From Branchiostoma lanceolatum (Eukaryota; Chordata; Leptocardii; Amphioxiformes; Branchiostomatidae), in contig NC_089725.1 of NCBI RefSeq assembly GCF_035083965.1, forward strand, positions 32,305,524 to 32,369,523: DNA of 64,000 nucleotides, read 5' to 3'. A program made the position numbers and the translations under genes. The notes below the pieces were generated by a model that saw only the letters and a program-made list of their open reading frames with translations, was not told the DNA's origin and made no database searches. Positions 1 through 10,800 of the stretch are shown one piece after another. Position 1 is the first letter of the stretch. Each line of letters opens with the position of its first letter.

Positions 1-393
1 GCCTAATGGTTACAGGCCGGCTGCACAAACGACACAGTACAAAAATAAGTGTATTATAAGCAACAACAAAAAAAGGCCCAGAGAGCCAGCTATGGAGGCG
101 AACAGTTTTGTCACAAATGCAAGAAATTTTGTAATAGCGTCTGGCGTCTAAGGCAGTCTGTGTTCTGTCACAGCTTCTAAGAAGAATTGAGAAGATTCAG
201 AAAATGAATACTGGTATTGGATGGCAGTTTTCTTTCATACACAACCAGTCCATAATCACCTGCTGACGCTTCGGTGACCGTCTGTCACCTTCCTCAGGGT
301 CATACTGACTGGTTCTACTTCACACTGCAGCTTGTTATCCGGAGATTTACCCACCTGAGGAAACTATTCACGGAATGTTGATATTGTTTTCAG

Positions 394-1327
394 GTGACGA
401 AGGTGGGAGTCTGAAGGTTTCCCAGTTCAAGCAGAGAGCAGAGGAAGGTATGTCACATCAGTTCTTTTTAGGTCAATATTCTCTTGAAAAGTAAGGCAAA
501 CTGTAACTTTACTTTAAAGATATGGAAAATACAAGACTGCTTTAAGGTTCAGAAACCTTTATTTCTGTGACACAGTGTTGAAGTTTGTGAGTGTAATCCT
601 TACAATTTTGGTTGCTTGTGTCTCCCAAGGTGCACAGTAAATAATAGCTGTGTATTTTGAATTATGCCTTGCAATATGTGAGCACCATGTCTAACTGTGA
701 CATGCCCCCGTCCCCCTACAATGACTTTACACCATGTATAACTGTGATGTGCCCCCCTCCCCCAGTGTGCAGTGCTCCGTTGCCAGAGTACCCCTTCATG
801 TGCATGGACCTGTCCTACATCAGCGCACTTCTACAGGAGGGCTACGGCTTCAACCCCAGCAACGTGCTTATGGTGAGTCTCATGTTTCTCCGCGGACTGG
901 AGACTGTGTACAGAAGTAACTATGCCACAGCAGTACAGAAAAAGTTAAGGGAAAATGACCTGATCAAGAAATCAAATTAATGAAATAGATTGCGTATAAA
1001 ACGTCATCAGGACATGGGTTGGAATACTACTTACTGAACATTTAAGGCAAACATACATCTCTAATACTTGTTACAATCTGGTGGGGCTAATAATGGGTTT
1101 CAGTATCTGTTCTAATAACAAATCAGTCCATCATGTATTAAGCTATTTTTGCATAGTGAGAGTTGTCACACCTAAAGATACATTCAAATGTGCTTGTGGC
1201 ATCGGGGAAGTTCTTCCATAAATCACAAGCTGACCATCCTTTATTTCCCCTCCCGCAGCTAAGGAAAAAGATAGACGGTGTGGAGGCGAGTTGGGCGCTG
1301 GGCGCGACCTTCCGCATGCTGAGCTGA
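394..1327 (+). CDS. ENTPD5/6: ENTPD5/6-type nucleoside diphosphatase, C-terminal exons (partial)
   Basis: The 3' end of an ectonucleoside triphosphate diphosphohydrolase of the ENTPD5/ENTPD6 (CD39-like, ER/Golgi or secreted) class, which hydrolyses nucleoside diphosphates such as UDP and GDP. Three exons join in phase: 394-447, 766-872 and 1259-1327 (TGA at 1325-1327), each with AG/GT borders. They encode in order a DEGGSLKVSQFKQRAEE segment, a PEYPFMCMDLSYISALL segment and the C-terminal IDGVEASWALGATFRMLS. The CMDL-Y-I-ALL and ETSWALGA-like motifs are hallmarks of this family and its usual C-terminus. Exon 394 begins with two bases of a split codon, so upstream exons lie outside the window and the catalytic apyrase regions 1-4 are not visible. 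Whether it is ENTPD5 or ENTPD6 cannot be settled from about 76 residues. The open frame running past 872 is intron read-through. Confidence 0.85.
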
Positions 1328-1562
1328 CGACACTCCCGGCCGGGGAGCCTCCAGGGGAATCACACTCCGCAAGTTTACAGAACCACACACTACGGGACGG
1401 GTTCATTCTCTGAAGAGAGACGCTCATTATTATGAAATCTGGAGACACTTTTGTCCATGAGAGCCAAAAACCAGTTTCTGAGCGCCTCTGGTGGAATCTT
1501 CAGTCCTGCTGTGCTACTTCACACGATCGTTACTGATGCCGCGCACAGCAGTGATGCTACAG

Positions 1563-1890
1563 ATGGCCATGGTGATAGACTACACACAAGAACACTGGAG
1601 TCATAGTTACCGGTTGCCATGGTAATGAACTACACACAAGAGCACTGGGAGTCGTAGTGCCATTGGTTGCCATAGTGATAGAATGGTGTACAGCTCTGTA
1701 GTGAACCTGGTTGCCATGATGACTGACTGCATCAAGGAGGCCAAAGATGATTGACTGCAGAAGTGAACATTATTTGCCATGGTGATTGACAATGCACATG
1801 AACAATGGTTGCCAAGGTGATTGGCTACACGTGTGAACAATGGTTGCCACAGCGATCGACAGGTGGCCACTGATTGCCATGGCAATTGTA
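1563..1890 (+). repeat. Degenerate tandem array of RFX X-box-like motifs
   Basis: About eight copies of a core GGTTGCCATGGTRAT, near 1566, 1614, 1664, 1711, 1775, 1808, 1843 and 1876, spaced roughly 33-64 bp and separated by related 'gac/tacac..gaaca' sequence. The core resembles the palindromic RFX X-box (GTTGCCATGGCAAC type). The array lies just 3' of the ENTPD stop, in its 3' UTR or downstream flank. Confidence 0.6.
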
Positions 1891-2074
1891 AATAAGTCCT
1901 TTACACAGATGTAACACGTCCAGTAGATGACTCAGGGTACATGGAGGAGGAATCGGCTGCTTCCAAACACAGGATTTTATTCAATTTAAGTTATCACAAT
2001 GTGAAAGGGAGGGCAAAACAGGTGCATAAGCACCTATACAAGTTGCCCTCCCCATACATGGATGCAGAAAAATG

Positions 2075-2176
2075 TAGCCTGGAGTCCAGTCGTCAGCTCT
2101 AGTTGGCTTCCAACGAACACTATCCTGCCAACACGTTGGAAACCGAATAGAGCTAACAGAACTGGGCTCCAGGCTA
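2075..2176. mobile_element. Short foldback/MITE-like element
   Basis: The segment starts TAGCCTGGAGTCCAGT and ends with its near-perfect reverse complement (one mismatch). The inner parts also pair (gctctagttgg..ccaacg with cgttgg..tagagc), so about 44-bp arms fold around a short loop. No coding potential. The class is not identified and no clear target duplication was seen. Confidence 0.5.
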
Positions 2177-2689
2177 GAAAAACATGCTTGGCTACTCACC
2201 ACAAACTGTACAGACCCCCTCAGCATCATGGGTTTCTGTATATAACACGAAGAACTGATAAAATCCGGCCATGACTTTAGATTATTTCACCCCCTTTATG
2301 TTTTGTTGAATGCTAAGAATTGGGCTTTGTTGTGTGAAATAGGTATTTGTATTATGAATAACCAGTAATGTACAAATGTATATTGTAAAGAAAGGTTGTG
2401 GAATAATTTGGATTATTTATGTTAAAGAGTTGTCAACGGTGACTGACATATTCTTGTTTCCTTCAGAGTACATATACAGCAGAATCACAAAGATATGAAC
2501 AAGATGTTCTCAATATTGTGTAGGCTTTGCATGCAGGTATCATCAAATCATGCCAACATATCCTCACTCCATTCTCAGCTGAATCAAGTGTAGCACAAGT
2601 CATTGAAATTGAAACTTTTCAGTCCAAACTTTGCAGGAATTTCCATCTATTCTTCAATCTTCTCTTACACAAGGAACAGCTAACACTTC

Positions 2690-3025
2690 GTCAATCAAAA
2701 CTCTGCGAAGAGACTAAAACTCCCTTCCCTGGAATACAGGCAGCAAAGAGGGGACATGATCCAGGTCTTCAAAATAATCCTAAAAGGTCTTGAGAGGGTT
2801 CCAGTCCACAGTTTCTTCACCCCTGTTGAGCAGAAGGTAACAAGGGGTCATGACCTCAAGCTAAAAGTCCCACTGGCTAGGACTAGGGTTAGAAGTCAAA
2901 CTTTTAGTGTCCGAGTTGTTAACAACTGGAATTCCTTACCTGCTAAAGTGGTTGCTGCAGAGAGCGTTAATCAGTTCAAAACCAGGCTGGATAAATACTG
3001 GGAAGAGCGCATGTACACTACATGA
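2690..3025 (+). mobile_element. Relic of a non-LTR retrotransposon reverse transcriptase C-terminus
   Basis: The frame ending at 3025 contains RGDMIQVFKIILKGLERV, then a TRGHDLKLKVP segment, then RVVNNWNSLPAKVV and NQFKTRLDKYW. This series (RGDMI-vFKIL, TRGH-lKL, R-vN-WN-LP-vV, FK-rLD-yW) is the usual C-terminal tail of CR1/Jockey-like LINE polyproteins. Upstream residues RLKLPSLEYRQQ belong to the same frame. No RT catalytic core remains, so this is a 5'-truncated dead fragment. Confidence 0.7.
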
Positions 3026-3524
3026 AAGCGGCGAGATCAGGACATACCAGGCGGGTAAAGCCTTCTCTCCTGGATGCGGTATCAAGGTATGTATAACAAA
3101 AACATACAAATGCGAAAGTTTGACGGGCGTATGTCCTCTCATATTGGTTGAGTTGCTTTATTTCATTGACAGCCTGATCTGTCTATTAACACCAAACTCT
3201 GACCTTAATACACAGCGTTTGGCACCATTCCCATCATGCTCCACATAACTAAGCCTGCGTAACCCCTGCATCAGCCATTTCTACCTGGGACCACTGACTG
3301 ACAAGGCCGGGCGGACGCCCCATATAGCTGACCTAAATTTTACTTCTGCCTCACAATTTTGTAAAACGGAACTCTTTGCCACTAAGTACTGGAGCATCCT
3401 CACTAGATAGCTTTTAACATATTTTAAAACACTAGTAAGATGTGTAAAGGTTAGGTTGTTCAGTGTAATATAACCAGCTGCTGCTACACCGTGTGCTTGC
3501 GAAGATGCTGTGTAACACCAAAGG

Positions 3525-3745
3525 GCGGTTATACTGGCTATACAGAGGCTGGTGTTATGCGGAAAGGTGGTTATACTGACTATAAAGAAGCTGGTGCTAT
3601 GCGGAAGGGTGGTTATACTGACTGTACAGAAGCTGGTGTGTTATTTGGAGGGGCAGGTATACCGGCTATACAGATACAGAACCTGGTGTGTTACACCGAA
3701 GAGCTGTTATACTGGCTATACAGAAGCTGGTGTGTTATGAACTAC
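3525..3745 (+). repeat. 40-bp minisatellite
   Basis: About five units of roughly 40 bp, each with ggttatactggctata followed by cagaagctggtgt and a variable 'atgcggaaggt' part. The first three units repeat at 40-bp spacing (3528, 3568, 3608) and the later ones are more diverged. The short open frames here are by-products of the repeat. Confidence 0.7.
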
Positions 3746-4303
3746 TAGTAATATAAAGAACATACAGTTTTCCAGTAACCCATGGAGTGTGGAAGACACC
3801 ACAACCAGACAAGTGAGGTACCATTTGTACAAAGTCATGCATACTCAAACACACACTTCCTCAAGCCGTACACACCACACAACAGGACGCCACAGTTGAT
3901 GGCAAACCACCAGTTTATTGGTGCCAGTTAATCAACAATTGACAACAGGGTTTTCCTTACAATTCTCCTTACAGCATCGCTACTGATTCCTGAATCACTC
4001 TCTTCAGTACATCATCGGTTTGCCAGGTATTATCTTTAAAATATCTTAAAAAGGAGAAACAAAAGCGCGAGAAAACTACTAAAAGATTTCCACTTAGCTG
4101 CGATCGTGTGCAAAATCTACTACAACGTTGTGAGAACATAAACTGCTCGATTGATCATGGGTTATACTTCATGACGAGTTTCTACACAGAGTTCTCTACC
4201 ACGTCGTCTTTGTTGATCTAAATCTGCGCAATTCAAGACAATTAGGACATGTGGGAAACATGTAATCAACACTTTAAGAAACGGTTCCAGCCTGACGCCA
4301 CGG
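3746..4303. other. Intergenic stretch, nothing recognised
   Basis: No gene, RNA or repeat boundary could be supported. A 67-codon frame at 4249-4452 has no recognisable motif and overlaps the presumed HNRNPU 3' UTR on the other strand. A second TTTATT near 3911 could be an alternative distal poly(A) signal for HNRNPU. Confidence 0.4.
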
Positions 4304-4309
4304 TTTATT
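4304..4309 (-). terminator. Candidate poly(A) signal of HNRNPU
   Basis: The plus strand reads TTTATT, so AATAAA on the minus strand, about 585 bp beyond the HNRNPU stop codon at 4893-4895. It is the first such hexamer noticed downstream of the stop. Position and hexamer are the only evidence. Confidence 0.4.
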
Positions 4310-4892
4310 ATTCTCTCCAAACTGAGAAGCAAGCTTGTTTCCTATTTACAACAGGGATTTCATCGACAAACAAACACCATCAGTTTCTACAATCTCTAAG
4401 AGAAGAAGTGGCAAGACGTTTTTCTTCTCGGCCCAAATTTCTTAAAGATTAACTAGTATGGAAGATACACGGACTAGAGAGTCTACGTAATTACATGGTC
4501 GCCCGACGGCGGGCTCACAAACATCACCACAGAAGGGTGGATGGAATGCACTACAAGATCCCTTCACCCCTGCGTACGGGGGGCAGGGGGATGGGGGGGA
4601 CGGGGTAGGGCTGTGTACCTTATATTCTTCAGCTACAGGTCCGGACCTTAACAATTGGTGTACATGTACCTAAACACATTTAAACACTAGTTTGAGGATA
4701 GGGTATGTAAATCCTCATACAAAGATGACAATTCACAAGTCAACTATGTGTCAAAACTTACAGATAGTTGACCAAACTTGTTCACAGGTCCAGGCCTGTA
4801 CCTGTAATTTTGGTTAGGTACCCAGCCCTAGCTGAAGGGTGTTGTGGGGGGTCTAGGTACACAGCCCTATCCGGAGGGTGTGATGGGGGGGT

Positions 4893-7800
4893 CTAACGGG
4901 AGGAGCTGCTGCCGGGGCTCTGGCTGTAGTTGTAGTTGTAGTAGTTTGGGTACTGCTGCTGCTGGCTCTGCTGGTTCTGGTTTCCGTAGTACTGCTGGTA
5001 TTGCTGCTGGTACTGGGGGGGGGGGGGAAAACATGAGAGGGATGAAGTTAGTATTGATGCTGATAGTAGGGGGGAAAACATGGATGGAATTAAGTTTTAC
5101 TGGTATTTCTGCTGAAACTATAGAAAAACACAGGAGGAACAAAGTTACCCTATAGTTTAAAACTGGTATTACGCCTAATACTGGGGGAAATACAGGAGAA
5201 ATTAACTTTACTCAAACACAAAACACTGTTCTCTACAACCACTCAAGAGACTGAGGAAAAATTGTTGGTGGAGGGGAAGGGTTGCTCCAAACAAATGTTT
5301 GGTGGGTTGATTTGTCGGATGATTGGTACATGTATATAATGGTACTAGGCCATTGCAGACAACCTCGGGAGTTGAAGGGTTAAGGTTGAAGGTTTATAGT
5401 TGAAAGGTTAAGGGACGTGTGCTGACCTGTTGGTACTGCTGCTGGTACTGTAGGTTGGGGGGTAGGGTGGGGTTTAGGTTGAAGGGGTTAAGGTTGAAGG
5501 TTTATAGTTGAAGGGTTAAGATTGAAGGTTTAAAGTTGAAGGGTTAAGGGACGTGTGCTGACCTGTTGGTACTGCTGCTGGTACTGCTGGTACTGTTGGT
5601 TGTAGTTCTGCCCGTAGCCCTGCTGGTTGTAACCGGACTGGTTGTAGCCGCTGTAACCGCCCTGGTTGTAGTTGCCGTAGCCGGACTGGTCGTAGCCCTG
5701 TGGGACACACAACGTCGTTTTAGTCTGATCACAAGAAACCCAGAAATGCAGGGAGTTCTGTGCTAGCTACCAGCCTGTGCCAGGGATCTGCTCTCTCTAT
5801 CAGACGTGCGAACGGTCTCAACTTCGTTTGATTAACTCCTGTGGTCGCACCACTGCACCAAGAGCCAGCGAAGGCCTCCTGTCTAAACTACTACAACTAC
5901 TTAGAAAAAAAAGGGAAGGAAAATGTTTCTAGTCTACACGGTGAGGTTACGCTAGTGATTAGGTGTTCTCTGGTCGGCAGCCGAGGCCTCTCCAGGATGC
6001 CCTGGGGTGGGGAAGTCTTACAGCTAACGTTAGTGAACCCTCGCCCCCCTCCCCACATGTGTTAACGGTGCTGTATTAGCGGCAGCAGTCTAGAACTCAC
6101 TACAACAGCACGGGCATCGGCAGACACTGGGAGTGGGGGACTGCACGAGTTCCACACAGCACAGCTGATACGTTGTACAGAAAAAAATATTTCTCAAACA
6201 GCCAAAATAGTCAAACCTGTATAAATATAAGTGACCACCTATATACATAAGGACCACCTGGCCAATGAGACTACTTTTTGGTGATCCCTTCAATGATTTT
6301 TCCCATTCACACAAGCATTAAGCATCCTGTCTGTAGTGACCACCTGTCCACATAGACCACATTTTTATAGGTCCCAAGTGGTCTTCTTGGCTAGTTTTTG
6401 CTGCATACGCAAAGATCAGCCCAAAGTTGAAACAAAATGTCGTAATGCGTGCATCCCCTAGCCAGTGCTACTGATGCCGTGCTATGGAAGCTTTCGTCTG
6501 AGCATGTGCATTTCACAGACTACTGTACACCGGGCATGCATTAGACGGGTGGCCTGAACCGAACGAAGCCTGAGGGTGAAAAACGGGACTGAGTCCAACC
6601 TGGGAGCCGTAGCCTTGCTGGCTGTAGCTCCCGTAGGAAGCGTCTGACGAGCTCTCCTACACAAACGGGAAAGGAAGATGCAACAAACAAACACAACATC
6701 GTCAGAACCAGCGTTTGTTTCCTCCGGTCAAGCAAAAACTACTGTGGCATGTCCAGCATGGGAGGCACAAAGTAGCAGGAGGATCATTTCAAACATGCTT
6801 CTCTTCAAACCTTACAGTCACAGAACCAAGTCACATGGCCGCATGCTTTGGTAAACCATCACCGTTTCCAGAACTTCTTTCTTTCCTTTCCCAACAGAAA
6901 ATGTAAAATGCCTACCAAAAATGTAAATCCCAATAACACAACCGAAAAAAGAAACACCTTTCAATGCCCATTTGAAAATATACACCATGTTTATCTTTAG
7001 CGGCCACCAAAAGGTAATTGTAAGATACTTTCTTTAATAACCAGTTGTTTCGCCACCAGCAAACGTGATTCGGTGTGCAAGGTTCTGTACATCACTGTTT
7101 CCGCGCTAAGTACAAGAAAATCCTTCTGGACAAACTCACCTTGTTGTATCCGCCTCCGCCGCTCTGGTTGTAGCGGTTGTACCCGCCGCCCTGGTTGTAA
7201 CTGCCGTTTCCATAGCTACGGTCCCGGTTGTAGCCGCCGCCCGAGCTGTACCCGCGGTCCCGGTTGTAACCGCCGCCGCCGCCTAGATACGAAAGTACGC
7301 AGATTAGCAAACTGGAAGGCGGAGATATCGTCTTTTTGCTTTCCCTGTCCTGAACTCCATTTACTGACAACCCTGCAAAAAAGCTGGAGGAGTCTAATTT
7401 GCGTTTGGTCAATCTACCAAGGGGGTCTCCGAGCTTATATGCTTGCTGAAAAGAAAATATAGATACAGATATATTTATATATACATGTACTATTTCCCAC
7501 GTGACATACAACTGTGAGGACACATACGGGACACTGCTTATTGCCGTGGCGTCTAACATGCATTGCAGTTAGTGGCTCTGGACTGTTTGCCAGTTCGGAT
7601 GAGTGAAATCGTTAGGGAACGTGGTACAAACTGGAGTGCACTGAACCGGGCGGCCAGTTTGGGCCGGATGATTAGAGGATGTACCCTGGTTATTTCGGCC
7701 TTGGCTATAAGATCTGCCTTTGTCGCGACTGCCCCAAGAGTCGCGACCGCCTCTGTCGCTTCGCTGCCTGTCACGATCACCTGGACGGAACAGGGAAACC

Positions 7801-10800
7801 ATTCAGCGTCCCTTTGGTGCAACAAACTTTACGTGTCGCCATGGCGATCCAGCATTTACCGACACTCAGCTATAACACACGTCCGTGGTGGCACGGCACA
7901 CCTTCTTTTTGTTACATACTCCTGATTTCCCATCTCTTTACCGTTACGTGGTCTAACGTTTTCCTACATCGTTCCAGTTTTACACCACTACTACATCATC
8001 CTTACAAACGTGCACCCCTGGAAGAAACGTAAGGCCGTTATGCCTCCTACGGACGAGCCCTCACCTCGGTAGTTGTCGCGGTAACCGCCCTGGTTGCGGT
8101 TGTCGCGGTAACCGCCACCGCCGCCACCCCTCCAGTCGCGGCCGCCACGGTAGCCGCCGCCTCCGCCATAGCCTCCACGGCTGTAGCCGCCTCTCTGGTT
8201 CTGACGGAACCGGTCAAAACCGCCTGGGAAGAGACGCAACAACAGCTACACGTAAGTCGGGAAAATGGACATCAATCACACACAACAGCAGCATCACATT
8301 CACTTGACGATTCTAATCTCAATGCAGTTTTTAGAAGAGTTCCCACTCATAGAATCAACGTATACATCAGTCGCAGTTGAGATCCATATGGCAATTATAC
8401 AATACATACAGTTGGTAAAGACTGAATTCAGGAAAGCTTGTAAGGTACTATGCTGCTTTTCAGATTGTACTTATTGCATTGTTTTTGTTTGGCAGGCTGT
8501 ACGGTATATGTGTAATAACCCTGTGGCATGCTATGTGTGGTGCACAATACCAGCAATCACTTTATGTGCAGGGTGCGAAATACTTTTTTGAGCCAGGTTG
8601 CCCATGTTGCAACCTAGGGCAAATGCTAGGTTGCAAATCCAAATTTCAGGTTGCTCCAGCAACATTCACAGAGTTCTTCAAATCAAGCTCGTATGTAGCG
8701 TATAATACTACTTATATTTCAAAATATGTATTAGATAGTATTGTGTTCCCATTGACCTAACAACATCTTGTTTAGCCGAGGGCAGTGTGTTTTCGTCCTT
8801 TTCAGCTCAAATTCCATGATCTATGAAGGGTTTTGGATGGTATAAAACAAAAAAGTGTTGATTTCTTTATTTCAAATGAAGATTTACCGAATTTTATGAG
8901 AGTGACACTGTGTTTTTGTGAGCTTCCAGGGCTCCGATTGAGATCTTTGGCTCGAAATATAAGGTTGCACACTGCGCTACCTGGGTTTGGAATTAACTTG
9001 CACCAACCAAAATCTTGTTGCACTGTGCAACGTGCAACCAGGTATTTCGCACCCTGATGTGCCCTGTATTGTATTGTGACAATCAAAATAAAATAGAATA
9101 AAATAAAACTGAAAACTACCTGGCCGGCCTCCGCGTTGGTCCCGGAAGCGCTTGGGCGGGGGCCCGTACTTGCGGCCCTCCTCTCGGTACGTGTCGACGA
9201 GCTTCTCAGCCTCGGCCTCCTGCAGTTCTATGTACTCCACAGTCTCGAACAGATCCCCAGGGTGGGGCAGGGTGAAGTTGGCTGTGGGGTGGGGGGAGAG
9301 AGACGAGACCCGAAGTCAGAACCGGCCTCACGTGGGGCCCACCGGCGCGCGGGCGGCATGGGGCAGACGACAGCCGCCGGTGGGCACGGTCCAACACAGC
9401 AAACAGCCAAGAGGAGCAAAGCAGGGGGACAGACAGCAGGGGAGGGGCTATCTCTGGCTGACAGAAATGACAGCTTTAACCAAACATGTGTTAGCGGTAC
9501 CCTATCTGAGGAGGAGAGGAGGGAAGCACGATGGAGGAGGGAGGATGGTTGGTAGGTTGGATGGGTGAATGGATGGTAGGGAGCGGGGGAACAAACAGTT
9601 GGCATGTTTTTGGGCACACGGCCGTTCCTACCTTTCATTTCCAAAACGGCTTCGTCTGGAACCTCCTTGCCCTCAACTGACGTACGCTTCTCACACCTTT
9701 TTTTGAATTCCTCATCAGTCGGCACTACTACGATAGCTTTGCGTTGGAAACCCTCAAAAGGGGTCATTTTTCGTCTCCTTGCCGACGCATACACATTAGT
9801 CTAGGCGATGGTGACAAGAGAAGGAATATTATTCAGCATTAGAAGAGTTCTCTGGAGCTCTCTGCAATGAATATGACATCCAAGACCATTAGTGATCATG
9901 AGGTAGGTACACAACAGTACTGTAGGGCGCTCTAACCCTCGATAACCCCCCCACCCCCCAGCGGCACCGGCCACCCCGACCCCCACTCACCTGGCAGCGG
10001 GCTACTTACCGCCACTCCTCTTCTGTGACCAATCTTCCAGCTCTTGAAGCTACGCTAGCTAGCTAAGGCAAGTCCAGGGACCCATTGTAAGGTAGCTTAG
10101 TTACTTCTCCAGTTGCAGTGGACCAATGCATGTAATGTAACATCCAGTGCTGTAAGGCTTGTATCCTAACACAAGTTGGCTTCTCACAACATCTTTGTTC
10201 ACAGTATTGTTGCTAGGTGTTCCAGTAATGAGCATTTCTATAAGTCACACAGAGGACTATTTTGATACATTTGTAAAGAGTAGTCAGTACTTCTTCCATA
10301 ACAAAAGTGATAGTCTGTAACATGTAATTCTAAATCTTACATACACACAGAAACAGTGGAGTACCCACCTAAATGTTCAAGTCTTGTTACAAAAGGTTTC
10401 ACATCTTGTCGCAATAGCTTAAGTCTTAACATAGCTATGAGTCTATGACATGTAGCACTTCTAGTCCATTAGTAACTGGAGTATACTTCTTACATCTAAA
10501 CATGTGTATATCCCTATCCAACCATAGTCTAAGTAACTGTGATATCACACTCTATCTCAAGTAACATAAACTTTAAGGTATATTCTCATCAGTACATAGG
10601 TCTTCTTATTTCTCAAGTCTTACTAGACTCTTAGCCCAAATCATAAGGTACATTCTTAGTTCATTGCACATCTTCCTCACATATCTTTACATGGGTCCCC
10701 TGGACTTTTCTTACGGATTTCTATTTGACTATAGACTATGGATTAAGCACTATCTGTGGTACCCTATACATTACTGTGCCCTGACTGTCTGACTGGCAGT

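Noticed and set aside
1-393. Further ENTPD exon upstream (e.g. the Cys-rich frame near 90-180)
   Set aside because: No family similarity and no convincing splice pair; treated as intron.
873-980. Extension of the ENTPD frame beyond 872
   Set aside because: A GT donor at 873 and a matching in-phase exon at 1259 with the family C-terminus show this is intron read-through.
3525-3745. CRISPR-like array
   Set aside because: Units are contiguous and degenerate without unique spacers, and the surrounding genes are eukaryotic.
4249-4452. 67-codon plus-strand frame
   Set aside because: No motif, no splice context, overlaps the probable HNRNPU 3' UTR.
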